A DNA stretch of 64,000 bases from positions 86,747,881 to 86,811,880 of the forward strand of contig CM043957.1 of assembly GCA_014529385.2 (NCBI GenBank), read 5' to 3'. Positions 23,136 to 34,000 of this stretch are shown here, piece by piece. The notes under the pieces were generated by a model. The model was not told the DNA's origin. It saw only the letters and a list, made by a program, of their open reading frames with translations, and searched no databases. Source of the DNA: Adiantum capillus-veneris (Eukaryota; Streptophyta; Polypodiopsida; Polypodiales; Pteridaceae). Each line of letters starts with the position of its first letter. Position 1 is the first letter of the stretch. The position numbers were made by a program, and so were the translations under genes.

Positions 23136-24962
23136 TTAAGGAGGAAGGGAATGCCTAAGTTTGGGAATGGCCATCATGGGAAACTTCTTGTTGCAAGCTA
23201 CCCCGAACTGTTCGCTCATGTCGATGGTGGAGGGGCTGACGCCATGGGGCAACTCCCAATCGAAGAATTTAACGAAATTAGCCAGGATGACTTGAACTGT
23301 GGACAGGCCCAGGCGCATGCCGGGGCACATGCGTCTACCCGATCCAAAGGGCAGAAATTCATAGTGCTGACCTCCGGCATCGAAGCTCATCTTCGACGAC
23401 GCTTCAAACCTGTCCGGCCAGAAGCATTCCGGTTTCTCCCAAATGGCTGGATCTCGTGCTATGGCCCACATGTTCACAATCGCCTGTGTGCCCTTCGCCA
23501 CAAAGTACTTGTCCATCTTGCAATCTGCGCTTGAGATGCGAGAAGGCAGCAGAGGTGCAGCAGAATGTAGCCGTAGCGCTTCCTTCACTACACACTCTAA
23601 AAATGGCATCTTCTGCACTACTTCAACCGTCACTACGTCCATACGCAGACCTCTTGCAGTAGCATGATCCGATCCGCCTTCTTCGACAGTACGTCTAGTC
23701 ACATCGTCCACCTCCTGGCGCAGCCTCTGCAGACACTCGGGATTGCGAAGCAGCTCAGCAAGGGCCCACTCCGTGGTGGCTTTGGTAGAGTGCATACTAG
23801 CGCCATAAATGTCCTGCATTACAACGCGCAGACGCAGACGCAGACGACGTCAGCCCTCATGCTCGCTCAATATTCAGCATTTCTACATTCGCTACACAGG
23901 AAAAAGTTCATACCATCATCAGTGCCTTCGCATCACGATCTGTCATATCGTCTTCCTCCTCCACAGTATTGCTATTCCCTGTAGAAAGCATAGCCTGCAT
24001 ACCCAATCTCATCTCTTTTTATAAGTAGCCTCCAAGCTCAGAGAGCTGACGGTATCACCATATCACAAGAGCTACTATTTAACAAGGATGAAGAGAGTGA
24101 CTACCTGTAGAAAGTCATTGGGGAGCTCTTTCGGCGGTTCCCTGGCCATGAGTCTCCGCCTTTCCTTGATGATGGAGTCAAAGATTTTGTCAAGACGGTC
24201 GTGGACAAGCCTCATTCTGCGCTTGGGAAGGACATCAAGGAAGCCGAGGAAAGGGAAAAAGTCGCCGAGAGTGGGGCGCGACACCTCCACGCAGCGGCGG
24301 ACGATCTCTGGAAGGTCCGTGGCAGCCTCACCAAGGGTTGTGGAGTGCACAAGGCGAGCCGTGGTGTCAGCAGTCATGTAGCCAACAGCCTCTCCCACAT
24401 CCACAGCTCGCGTGCCACCCTGGGAAGCTTGGTGAAGGCTACGCATGAGCTTGCGCATCTCGTCATAGCGAACGTGGGCGAGCTTCTGTAACCGATTGGC
24501 AGAGAGGAGCTCCTGAGTTACAAACCGACGCATCCACACCCATCGCGCGTTGTAGGTGGTGAAGGCTACCCCCTTATTGAAGCCATAGCAGAGGTGGTCT
24601 GTCAAGGCAAGGCGGACGCGGTTGGCAAAGAGTTTGTCGTGCGTGAGGAGCAGCTCCTTGGCGAATGCAGGGCTGGACACCACTATTACCCGCTGGGAGC
24701 CCAGGCGAAGGCCCACGATTGGACCGTAGCCCTCCTTGAGGTAGAGGTTTCCCAGCACTTGATGGGGTAGCCCCTTCATCAGCAGAGGCAAGTGCCCTAC
24801 AATGGGCCACGCGGGAGGACCCCCTGGCAGCAGCTGCGCCTTCCCAGAGCTAGCTTTCACTCTTCGCTTCAACGCCAGTGCTATTCGGAGCAAAATTGCG
24901 AGACCCGCCACGATAAGCCCTCCTGCCAGCGCAAGCCGGCGCTGCTGCACGTCCTCACCCAT
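23136..24962 (-). CDS. Cytochrome P450 (A-type), three exons
   Basis: Heme monooxygenase anchored in the ER membrane and fed electrons by P450 reductase; the substrate cannot be told. Exons: 24105-24962, 23914-23994 and 23136-23813, giving about 538 residues. Both introns (110 and 100 nt) have GT and AG ends and keep phase 0; the 27-codon middle exon restores the usual segment before the I-helix. Visible: membrane anchor (about 10-31), hinge LLPGGPPAWPIVGHL (44-58), ExxR motif KEALR with the Glu at 391, PxRF-type motif FWPDRF (444-449) and heme loop FGSGRRMCPG with Cys476. The I-helix reads GASMHST where most P450s have A/G-G-x-D/E-T, so the usual acid-alcohol pair is replaced by His-Ser. The start is the ATG at 24962; an upstream in-frame GTG was not used. 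The gene is GC-rich compared with its surroundings and shows no disabling change. A Harbinger element ends 205 bp upstream. Confidence 0.92.
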
Positions 24963-25166
24963 CTCTCTCACTCTCTCCCTCTCTCTCGCTCTCTCAGACC
25001 TCCACGCACAAGCTACACTTGAGTATATGTCGTTAATACTGCATTACAGCGGTTGGTAATCCTCAATGGTCATCTAACCCCACACTTGTCACCATAGAGG
25101 CAAGCCGTCTATTGCTCATGAGTGACGACGCCCACTCTGTGTCCCACTCCCACCGTCGCACACACG
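24963..25166 (-). promoter_or_regulatory. Remaining P450 5' flank
   Basis: Only about 204 bases lie between the P450 start codon and the Harbinger target duplication. The part next to the ATG is GA-rich on the coding strand (a likely 5' untranslated region). No clear TATA box is visible. The former upstream DNA should now lie beyond 40742. Confidence 0.5.
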
Positions 25167-25169
25167 TTA
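25167..25169. repeat. Harbinger target duplication, left (TTA)
   Basis: TTA directly outside the terminal inverted repeat; TTA also lies at 40740-40742. Three-base TWA/TTA duplications are the PIF/Harbinger hallmark. Confidence 0.85.
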
Positions 25170-25188
25170 GGGCCTGTTTCCACGAAGG
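25170..25188 (+). repeat. Harbinger left terminal inverted repeat
   Basis: GGGCCTGTTTCCACGAAGG; 19 of 19 bases match the reverse complement at the right end. The start GGGCC(T)GTTT resembles known PIF/Harbinger ends. Confidence 0.92.
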
Positions 25189-25520
25189 AAATGAGCCTAA
25201 AAGTGGGCCACTTAAGGGCTCCGGACTTTTTTATGTTCAAAACAACTTCTGGCCACACGTTGAGCACTTGAAAGTCACGCTTCTAATTCAAATTCAAAAC
25301 AGACCCAAAGTCATGCTTCCAATTTAGGTCCAGAGTTCCCTCCTTGCATCTCCGCTTCTCTCCTCTCCTCCAGCGGGAAGCCTCCCTCGCCCACATGTTG
25401 TCATGTCTCTTTATTTGTGTGTTGTACTACTGCATCCAAGCCTTCCACCCTTACCCAAATGCTCTTAGTTTTGTTTCTCTGGTTTTTCCACAGTTTTTGA
25501 GCAGTTGGCAGCCCCTCTAA

Positions 25521-26720
25521 ATGCCTTTCTCTGATAAGCTTCAAGCCATGGTCATTGCCATGCTTGGCATGGTAGCCTCCATCCTAAGTTTACTTCTTTT
25601 ACACAAAAAAGGCAATCAGTCTACGCATGCCAACATACTCCACAAGTCATTGATTACAAGGTACTTCACCTCATCTGGAAGCACCACCTTTTTACTAACC
25701 TACCTCAATGCTTGCTATGGGATGGAAGTGTCACACATCGCACAAGAATATTGCAGTATCTCAGAGTTCTACGTGAAGCCAAGATCATTAGATTGGTGGA
25801 ATCATTATGTCTCAGCTGTTCGAGGTGATGATTGCAGATTCAAAGAAATTTTCAGGCTGCCGATGCCATTGTTCCAACATTTAAGCCACTTACTTCGTCC
25901 AAGCTTGCAACAAGGAGCAATACCAACATCTCTAACTCGAGTTGATGGAAGAATTCTACCTGTGGAGAAGCAAGTTGCAATAGCTCTTCTTCGACTGGCA
26001 AGCGGAGCAAGGATGATTGACATTAGCGAGCATTTTGGTGTTGGTAAAGCTACTGTCTCAAAAGTAATAAGGAAATTTGTGAATGCTTTGCTTGAGTATC
26101 GTGTCCACTTCATTTTTTGGCCAAGAGATCCCTTGCATATGGAAGAAGTAAAGAGAGGTTTTTTCCTTCAACGTGGTCTTCCGAATTGTTGTGGAGCTCT
26201 TGATGTGACTCGTGTCAATATGGAGAAGCCAAAATGTGAGAGCGGTGTCGATTGGTTTGATCGGAACAAAAACTACTCCATGAGTGTGCAATGCATTGTG
26301 GACATGGATCTCAGGTTTATGGATGTTTTTGCAGGTTGGCCAGGTTCAGCTAATGACAAAAGAATTTTAAGTAACTCCTCATTTGCTCAATGTGTTGAGC
26401 AAGGTTTCTACTTGAATGGTCGAAGCTTTTGGAACAGAAATCTAACAATCCGCGAGTATGTAGTTGCAAATGGTGGCTATGCTCTTTCTGATTGGCTGAT
26501 GACTCCTTATGTGCTTCCTCAAACAAGTAGGGAGATGAGGTTCAACTTCAAACTATCCTCTACACGCATTGTAGTAGAGAGGGCATTTGGGCGGTTGGAG
26601 AATCAATGGCGCTATCTAAATGGTAAAGTTGCATGTCCAAGGCCCAAAGAGCTATCCAAAATCATAGTTACATGTTGCATACTCCATAACATGCTTCTGG
26701 ACATGGAAGAAGGCATCTAA
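25521..26720 (+). CDS. PIF/Harbinger transposase, DDE family (HARBI1/ALP1-like)
   Basis: Single-exon frame of 399 residues with ATG start and TAA stop. It would cut the element out and paste it into TTA sites in the nucleus. Order: a hydrophobic N-terminal stretch (about 10-28), a helix-turn-helix region (about 149-186) and the DDE domain. The catalytic acids are in place: Asp228 in ALDVTRV, Asp279 in PGSANDKRIL, Glu353 in VVERAFGRLENQWR. No stop or shift is seen, so it may still be functional or recently so. Plants have also domesticated this family (ALP1). The TIRs and TTA sites here make it a transposon gene rather than a host gene. Confidence 0.92.
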   Translation: MPFSDKLQAMVIAMLGMVASILSLLLLHKKGNQSTHANILHKSLITRYFTSSGSTTFLLTYLNACYGMEVSHIAQEYCSISEFYVKPRSLDWWNHYVSAVRGDDCRFKEIFRLPMPLFQHLSHLLRPSLQQGAIPTSLTRVDGRILPVEKQVAIALLRLASGARMIDISEHFGVGKATVSKVIRKFVNALLEYRVHFIFWPRDPLHMEEVKRGFFLQRGLPNCCGALDVTRVNMEKPKCESGVDWFDRNKNYSMSVQCIVDMDLRFMDVFAGWPGSANDKRILSNSSFAQCVEQGFYLNGRSFWNRNLTIREYVVANGGYALSDWLMTPYVLPQTSREMRFNFKLSSTRIVVERAFGRLENQWRYLNGKVACPRPKELSKIIVTCCILHNMLLDMEEGI

Positions 26721-27311
26721 AGGGAGATTGCTCCGAGCTCGCACTTACCACGACAACCATCACGAGTGCCACGACAAAATGCAAGAGTACTCCGCAATTC
26801 CCTTGCAAGATATGTATGCGAGTGACATTATAAAGACAAATGTGTTTTTGACAGAGCTTTGTTCCCTCTATATTTATTGGCATATTTAGGTTGCTTTTCA
26901 AATCTTGTAATTTGCAAATGTTTATCATGGTGTAGCTTCTTATCTACCTTTAACTTGAAACCTCTAAAGTTAGTGAACTTATATATCAACTCATCTTCTT
27001 GTGTTCACTTTTTGTTGGAACATGCAAAGTTTTATATCCAAGTCTGAACTATTTGAGAAGTTTTTAGGGTAGGACGTTGACATGTTCTGGTCAATGGTGT
27101 TTTCAAAAGCATCTTGCAAGGTGAAACTTTCACTATTTTTATGCTGTTGTATATGAAACATGTGATTATGGATGTCATAGATACCCCAATGTTGGTTTGG
27201 ATTTCAACTATTGCTTCGGGTAAGCTTAACTTGAATTTTGAGAAGGGATGATTTCTTGTCAGTTCTTCCTGTTGGAGTTCTTTAATGGGTGGTTCCAATA
27301 TGTGTCCCCAG
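26721..27311 (+). other. Harbinger interior after the transposase
   Basis: Non-coding DNA between the transposase stop and the copia insertion. It presumably holds the transposase 3' end. No repeat or gene seen. Confidence 0.5.
27307..27311. repeat. Copia target duplication, left (CCCAG)
   Basis: CCCAG, identical to 35672-35676. Confidence 0.92.
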
Positions 27312-28072
27312 TGTTAAGTATGGAGCCTGATTTACCCTTGTAATTTTTTGTGGTAAAAGCGCACATTTGTAAGGCCCCCATTATGAGGAGAAGCCATCGT
27401 GCGTAAAGGTAAATCACTCACCGGAAACCAAAATTTTCACACTATCAAAAACCAGGGGCAACTTTAGGGGCCTCGGGGGCGGAAGCCCCCGAGACCTTTT
27501 TTTTTCCTCGTCGGAATATTATGGCCAGACAGGCCGGAAAGTGGTCGGAAAACGACTGATCGTTTGGCCGGTGGCCGGTAGTCAATGGCCTGTGGCCGGT
27601 GGTCGGAAGTCAATGGCCGGTGGCCGGTGGCCGAATTCAAAAGCGGATTTGTCTACACATGGGCGGATTGGAGGGTCCGATTTGGACTTATTCACACAAG
27701 GGCGGCTACACATGGCTGCCTCTCATAAGAGAGGGCAGCCCTTTTGGCCTATAAAAGGAGGCCATTTCTACACACATTTCATATAGTGTGAAGTTGATGC
27801 AACAAGGTGAGTGTGAGGTGGTGAGAGTGAAGCAAGGCGGGAGCTCTATCAAGGGTTTAATCCCTTTGTAAACTACTTCTTCTTTTGAAGTGCTAAAGCC
27901 ATTGAGTGGCTGCTTTCTCGTGGACGTAGCCCACATTGGGTGAACCACGTATATCGTGTGTACTCTCTCTCTCTCTCTCTCTCTACTCTATAATCTCTTG
28001 TGTGTGAAATCTATCTCTCTCCATTAAGTAATCCACTCAAAAATCTATTTAGCTACGTCTTATTTTCTAACA
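27312..28072 (+). repeat. Copia 5' LTR (761 bp)
   Basis: TG...CA ends. A GC-rich part repeats GGCCGGTGGCCGG-type words. A promoter-like TATAAAAG sits at 27750-27757, followed by a CT tract. Confidence 0.95.
27750..27757 (+). promoter_or_regulatory. Copia LTR TATA box
   Basis: TATAAAAG in the context GGCCTATAAAAGGAGG; one copy here, two in the 3' LTR. Confidence 0.75.
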
Positions 28073-28074
28073 AC

Positions 28075-28086
28075 TGGTATCAGAGC
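28075..28086 (+). promoter_or_regulatory. Copia primer-binding site (initiator Met)
   Basis: TGGTATCAGAGC two bases after the 5' LTR. Confidence 0.92.
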
Positions 28087-28288
28087 AAGGTTTGCTCGTA
28101 GCTAAATTATCTCAAGGAAAGGATTCCTTGAATTGAGTGGGAGTTATGGCGGAGGAAGGGAAGCTCAAGATTGAAAAGTTCAACAACAAAAACTATCAAC
28201 ATTGGAAGATGCTGATTGAAGACTATCTCTACCAGAAGGACCTCTATTTGCCACTAGGCGGTCTTGCGAAGAAGCCCGCAACAATGGC

Positions 28289-28293
28289 AGATG
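28289..28293. repeat. Target duplication of nested LTR element, left (AGATG)
   Basis: AGATG, identical to 31012-31016; it lies within gag codons. Confidence 0.93.
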
Positions 28294-28435
28294 TGTTGAG
28301 CTTATATGTGAAGCTACTCAATATATGGCTTCTCTATATATGGCACCCAGGTCCCCTCTATATATACATCATCTCATGTGTGTATTCTACACACTTTGGG
28401 GTTCTACTTCTGTGCTCTCTCCTTCTCTCTCAACA
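28294..28435 (+). repeat. Nested element 5' LTR (142 bp)
   Basis: Identical in all 142 bases to 30870-31011. It contains TATATATGG- and TATATATAC-type promoter-like words. Confidence 0.95.
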
Positions 28436-28447
28436 TGGTATCAGAGC
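28436..28447 (+). promoter_or_regulatory. Nested element primer-binding site (initiator Met)
   Basis: TGGTATCAGAGC abuts the LTR with no spacer. Confidence 0.93.
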
Positions 28448-29550
28448 AGTACATTTTTGTTTTCAATTTTTCTCCTGATCAGAAACGATTTTGCAAAAAC
28501 TACTCACTAGGGAGACTGGAATCGATGTGGTCTACAACTTTGCAGAAGGAAGTTTTTTCAAATTCTGCACCGATTTTGAGTTATCGCTCGCGGACTGCGT
28601 ACATACCTGAAAAGCAACTTCCACTTTTTGTCTTTGATTTTTCTGCTAATTAGAAACAATTTTGCAAAAACTACCCGTCAAGAAGACCGGAATCAATGCG
28701 GTCTACAACTTTGCAGAAGGAAGTGTTTTCAAATTCTGCACCGATTTTGAGTTACCGTTTGCAGACTGCGTACATACCTGAAAAGCAACTTCCGCTTTTT
28801 GTTTTTGATTTTTCTGCTCATTGAAAACGATTTTGCAGAAACTACCCAAGCGGGAGACCGGAATCGATGTGGTCTACAACTTTGCAAAAGAAAGTGTTTT
28901 CAAATTCTGCACCGATTTTGAGTTATCGTTCGCGGACTGCGTACATACCTGAAAAGCAACTTCCGCTTTTTGTTTTTGATTTTTCTGCTAATTGAAAACG
29001 ATTTTGCAGAAACTACCCTCCACAGATACTGGAATCGATGTGGTCTACAACTTTGCAGAAGAAATTGTTTTCAAATTCTACACCGATTTTGAGCTATTGT
29101 TCGCGGACTGCGTACATACCTGAAAAGCAATTTCCGTTTTTTTGTTTTTGATTTTTCTGCTTATTGAAAACGATTTTACAGAAACTACCCGTGTAAGAGA
29201 CCGGAATCGATGTGGTCTACAACTTTGCAGAAGAAAGTGTTTTCAAATTCTGCATCGATTTTGAGTTATCGTTCGCGGACTGCGTACATACCTAAAAAGC
29301 AATTTCCGTTTTTTGTTTTTTATTTTTCTGCTTATTGAAAACGATTTTGCAGAAACTACCCGCGTGAGAGACCGGAATCGATGTGTTCTACAACTTTGCA
29401 GAAGAAACTACCCGCGATGGGGATTGGAATCGATGTGGTCTATAACTTTGCAGAAGAAAGTTTCTCTAAATTCTGCACCGATTTTGGGTTATCGTTTCGG
29501 ATTGCGAATATGTTTGAAAATCAAAATTTTACTTTTTGCTTTTGATTTTT
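28448..29550 (+). repeat. 171-bp tandem array, about six units
   Basis: The word TCTACAACTTTGCA (with small changes) occurs at 28531, 28702, 28873, 29044, 29216 and 29387, and a partial unit has TCTATAACTTTG at 29439. Spacings are 171, 171, 171, 172 and 171. Each unit also carries GGAATCGATGTGG, CACCGATTTTGAGTTATCG and CTGCGTACATACCTG. There is no coding capacity. Confidence 0.93.
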
Positions 29551-29789
29551 CTCATAATTGAAAACTTCTCAATTATATTTTTCTTCATCAATCATATATT
29601 TGTTACTGACGTAACTTTGCTGCAGAAGCCAGTTACACATCGTTCCGATTCAGTCGAGCCGTTGATGATCGTCCAAATTCTATCGAGCTACTGTTGGTAC
29701 ATGATCTTTTGTTATATGATATACTCGTTCATTGATTCTCGTATAATTATTCTTTTAGAGATATAGTTTACGTCGTTTTATTGATAATT

Positions 29790-30165
29790 TCTCATTGATA
29801 CCATAGTGATTTTGATGGTACCATGATGATGTTTTGTTAATACTTTGGTCATGGTGATTTTCGTTGATACCATGATGATATGTCATTGATACCATGGTTA
29901 TTCTCGGTGGTGCCATGATGATATTTCGTTGATACCATGGTTATTCTCGGTGATTCCATGATGATATTTCGTTGATTCCATGGTGATTTTTGTTGATACC
30001 ATGATGATGTTTTGTTGATACCATGGTTATTCTCGGTGATACCATGATGTTGTTTCGTTGATACCATGGTTATTCTCGGTGATGCCATGATGTTGTTTCG
30101 TTGATACAATGATTATTCTCGGTGATATCATGATGCTTTTCGTTGATACCATGATCATTTATTCA
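29790..30165 (+). repeat. 43-bp tandem array, about eight units
   Basis: The phase marker TTATTCTCGG, or its variant TGATTTT, recurs at 29855, 29898, 29941, 29984, 30027, 30070 and 30113, exactly 43 bases apart. Units contain GATACCATGATGATG-like words. An open frame on the minus strand through this array is a by-product of the repeat. Confidence 0.9.
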
Positions 30166-30854
30166 TTTTTATTGATATAATGATGATATTTTGTTAATAC
30201 TTTGATGGTATTCATTGATCACTACATTGATAAATGTTGTTTTATGTAGTATATACACATATCATTTGTATCACGTAATCACACATTTTGTACTTTTACG
30301 TTTATACTTTATGTACCATATGTTGTCATGCGTATATATGTCGTCAAAAGAGTGGCGTCGCGAACCATCTCTTATGGCATTGTGAACGTAATTATTTCAT
30401 TAACGATGCTAATAATTTTCATGACATGTTTTTTTTTTGGAGTCTATGATCTATGTAGGATTGATCAAAGAATTGATTTTATGAAGACAAACTTGGTGAC
30501 AATAAAAGATTTATGAAGATATGTTTGGTGATGCCATATTGATGACAACATGAAGACATGTTTGGTGATGCGATATTGATGACAAGCTACACAACAGATT
30601 CACGGAGACACTTTTGATCACAAGCTAATCGATAGCTTTTACACCTCTTTATTGAACCTTTGTATTCATTATTGTATTTGATAGAATAGGAGTAATGTAA
30701 CTCCTCATAAAACATTCATTGTAAAAGGAGTGATGTAGCTCCTCGTAAACATTTGTATATTCAATGATTTTTATAATATAACGGTGGGTGTATATAGAGC
30801 TGTGGGTTTTTCCCTTGATCCCCCAAGGGTTTTTTCATCCACAGTTAGGGACCC

Positions 30855-30869
30855 TTATTTGAGCGGGGG
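30855..30869 (+). promoter_or_regulatory. Nested element polypurine tract
   Basis: GAGCGGGGG lies immediately before the 3' LTR. It is short, but in the exact position. Confidence 0.7.
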
Positions 30870-31011
30870 TGTTGAGCTTATATGTGAAGCTACTCAATAT
30901 ATGGCTTCTCTATATATGGCACCCAGGTCCCCTCTATATATACATCATCTCATGTGTGTATTCTACACACTTTGGGGTTCTACTTCTGTGCTCTCTCCTT
31001 CTCTCTCAACA
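30870..31011 (+). repeat. Nested element 3' LTR (142 bp)
   Basis: Identical to the 5' LTR; followed by AGATG and the resumed gag frame. Confidence 0.95.
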
Positions 31012-34000
31012 AGATGAAGCATGGATTTTCCTTGATCGAAAGGCACTGGGAACAATCCGGTTAAGCTTGGCATCAACGGTGGCCTTCAATGTTTCGGAGA
31101 TGAAGACCACGGAGGACTTGATGAAGTCACTTGACGACTTCTACAAGAAACCATCGGCATCCAATAAGGTATTTCTTATGAAGCGCTTGTTCAATCTAAA
31201 GATGGCAGAGAATGGTTCAGTTGCAGAACACCTAAATGACTCTAACAAAAACATAAGTCAACTTCGATCAGTGAAAATCAATTTCGATGACGAAGTGCGG
31301 GCTCTCCTTATACTATCATCTCTACCGGATAGTTGGGACAGCCTTGTGATGGCTGTAAGTAATTCTATCTCTGGCACAAATACTCTTAAGTTTGATGATG
31401 TTGTGGGTGTTCTCCTAAGCGAGGAAATGCGAAGGAGAAGCACAGGAGAATCATCAAGTGCTGCACTATCAGTGGAAACAAGAGGAAGGTCTAAGGAGAG
31501 GTTCAAAAACCAAAAGGGTCGTAATCGCTCAAGGCGGAGCAAGTCACGCACAAAGTCGGTTCTTGAATGTTGGAACTGCGGCAAGAAGGGCCACGTCAAG
31601 AAGGATTGCTGGTCCAAGAAGAAGAAGGAGACAGAGTTTCAAGACAACAAGCCAACATCGGAGGCCAATGTGGCAGGTAAAGTAGAGCAAGATGCTCTAA
31701 TTCTCTCATTAGACAATGTGTCTAATTCCTGGATAGTAGATTCCGGGGCTTCATTCTATGCGACACCACACAAGCAACATTTCCAAGACTACACCAAAGG
31801 TAATTTTGGGTATGTATACTTGGGAGATGATGAAGCTTGTGAGATTGCCGGCAAAGGTACAGTTTCTGTCAAAACTGCTAACGGAAATGAATGGAAGCTT
31901 AAAGATGTTAGGCATGTTCCTTCTCTTCGCAAAAATTTAATCTCCACAGGACAATTGGACGATGAAGGTCACAACATTGCATTCGGAAACAAACGGTGGA
32001 AGATCTCAAAGGGAGAAAAAGTCGGTACAGTTTACTTGTGTACTGTTAGCACGCAACCTTCAGCTTGTGCAGCAACTACAGAAGGTGACAGTGCGGTGTG
32101 GCACTACCGACTTGGGCATATGAGTGCCAAAGGATTGCAAATCCTTCAAACAAAGAAGCTTCTACCAGGTTTGAAAGAAGTGGACTTAGAGTTCTGTGAA
32201 GATTGTGTTTATGGTAAACAAAAGAGGGTAAAATTTCAAAAATCAGGAAATGAAAGAAAAAATAAAAAACTTGAGTTGGTTCATTCTGATGTTTGGGGTC
32301 CTGCAAGTACACCATCACTTGGTGGCTCATTGTGCTATGTAACATTCATAGACGATGCGACTAGAAAAACATGGGTTTATGTTATGAAGAATAAATTCAA
32401 TGTATTTTCCATATTTCAAAGGTGGAAAGCCTTTGTGGAGAATGAAACAGGTACCAAGGTTAAATGCTTCAGATCCGACAATGGAGGCGAATATTGCAGC
32501 CAAGCTTTTGAAAGCTTTTGTGCTAGCAATGGCATTCGGAGGCAAAGGACAAACCCAAGGACACCTCAACAAAATGGGATTTCGGAAAGGATGAACAGGA
32601 CAATCATGGAACGAGCACGAAGCATGCGGCTACATGCATGCCTACCGCTTGAGCTTTGGGCGGAAGCTGTAAGTACGTCTGTGTACTTAATCAATCGGTC
32701 ACCCTCAACGGCATTGGATGGGGGAGTTCCAGAAGAGGCATGGACAGGTAAACCGGTGAATTATGCATTTCTCAAAGTGTTTGGGTGTGAGGCTTTCATG
32801 CACATAGATAGAAGCCTAAGATCAAAGCTAGATGCAAAGTCCAAAAATTGTTTCTTCATTGGCTATGGAGAAGGAGACTTTGGGTATCGCCTATGGAATC
32901 CTGAAGATGGTAAAATCTTAAGGAGTACGGATGTCATTTTTAACGAACAAAATATGTACAAAGATTACTTGGAAAGAAAACAAACAAAAAAAACAGGTGA
33001 TGAGTACATGGAGCTTGAGGGCGGTGAAGACTCAAGGACTGCAAACGGTGACAATGTGCAACAACGTCAACCAAATGAGGAGCCTCAACCTATTCCCCGA
33101 AGATCTACAAGAGCAAGTAGACCTCCAGAAAGGTTTGTTCCTTCCTTCAACCATCTCTTGATCTCAGATTCTGGAGAGCCGGAATCATACGAAAAAGCTA
33201 TGCAACATGAATCCAAAGAAGAATGGACGAAGAGCATGCAAGTGGACATGGACTCACTACATCGCAACCAAACATGGGAGTTGGTTGAGTTGCCTAAAGG
33301 TAAGCGGGCACTTCAAAACAAATGGGTGCACAAGCCGAAGGAAGAAGAAGGTGGGAAGAAAAGGTACAAGTCTAAGCTTGTGGTAAAAGGTTTTTCTCAA
33401 AAGAAAGGTATTGACTTCAATGAAATATTTTCTCCTGTTGTAAAAATGAACTCAATTAGGCTTGTCTTAAGCCTTGTGGCTGCTCATGATCTAAATCTCG
33501 AGCAAATGGATGTAAATACGGCATTCCCTCACGGTGACTTAGAGGAGGAAATCTACATGCTTCAACCAAAGGGGTATGAAGTAAAAGGTAAGGAGAAAAT
33601 GGTTTGCAGATTAAAGAAGAGCTTGTATGGTTTAAAGCAAGCATCAAGACGATGGTACTTGAAGTTTGATCGATGGATGTTGGATCATGGATTCACAAGA
33701 TGCAACTCGGATCACTGCGTCTACATGAAGAATTTGGGAGATGGGAAATTCATCATCCTAATGTTGTATGTTGATTGAAAGTGCTAACATGCAGGACATC
33801 AAAGACCTAAAAGAGGAGCTGTTTAAATCTTTTTCAATGAAAGATTTAGGTGCTGCAAAGAGGATACTTGGTATGAAAATATCAAGGGACAGGGTGAAGA
33901 AGACAATAAAGCTATCTCAAGAAGATTACATCAAAAAGGTACTAGAAAGGTTTGCAATGCAAAATGCAAAACCAGTTTCTACACCTTTGGCTGGTCACTT

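Larger units (their letters stand above)
28294..31011 (+). mobile_element. Non-autonomous LTR element with internal tandem arrays
   Basis: 2718 bp. Two identical 142-bp LTRs (TGTTGAGC...CTCAACA), a primer-binding site directly after the 5' LTR, a purine tract before the 3' LTR and perfect AGATG duplications. It has no gag or pol frame. The interior is mostly a 171-bp tandem array followed by a 43-bp array. The short LTRs recall TRIM elements, but the interior is longer than a typical TRIM and nearer to a small LARD. It must have been copied by proteins from another element. The identical LTRs make it the youngest insertion in the nest. Confidence 0.93.

Noticed and set aside
24060-24104. Extension of P450 exon 1 as VVTLFILVK
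   Set aside because: It reads into the intron after a good CAG/GT donor; the middle exon supplies the expected residues.
24963-24971. P450 start at 24971
   Set aside because: That codon is GTG; the first ATG is at 24962, which gives a normal N-terminal anchor.
25521-26720. Transposase as a domesticated host gene (ALP1 type)
   Set aside because: Perfect TIRs, TTA duplications and a Myb/SANT partner within the same element show a transposon; domestication is not needed to explain it.
29849-30109. 86-residue frame on the minus strand rich in NNHGIN and NITMV words
   Set aside because: It is simply the 43-bp array read in one frame; no start context or domain.
28448-30165. CRISPR-like regular array
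   Set aside because: The units are contiguous tandem repeats without unique spacers, lie inside an LTR element, and the genome is eukaryotic.
30869-31011. ATG at 30869 as start of the copia gag-pol frame
   Set aside because: It lies at the edge of the inserted 3' LTR. The true gag start is at 28146 and the frame is resumed after the AGATG duplication.
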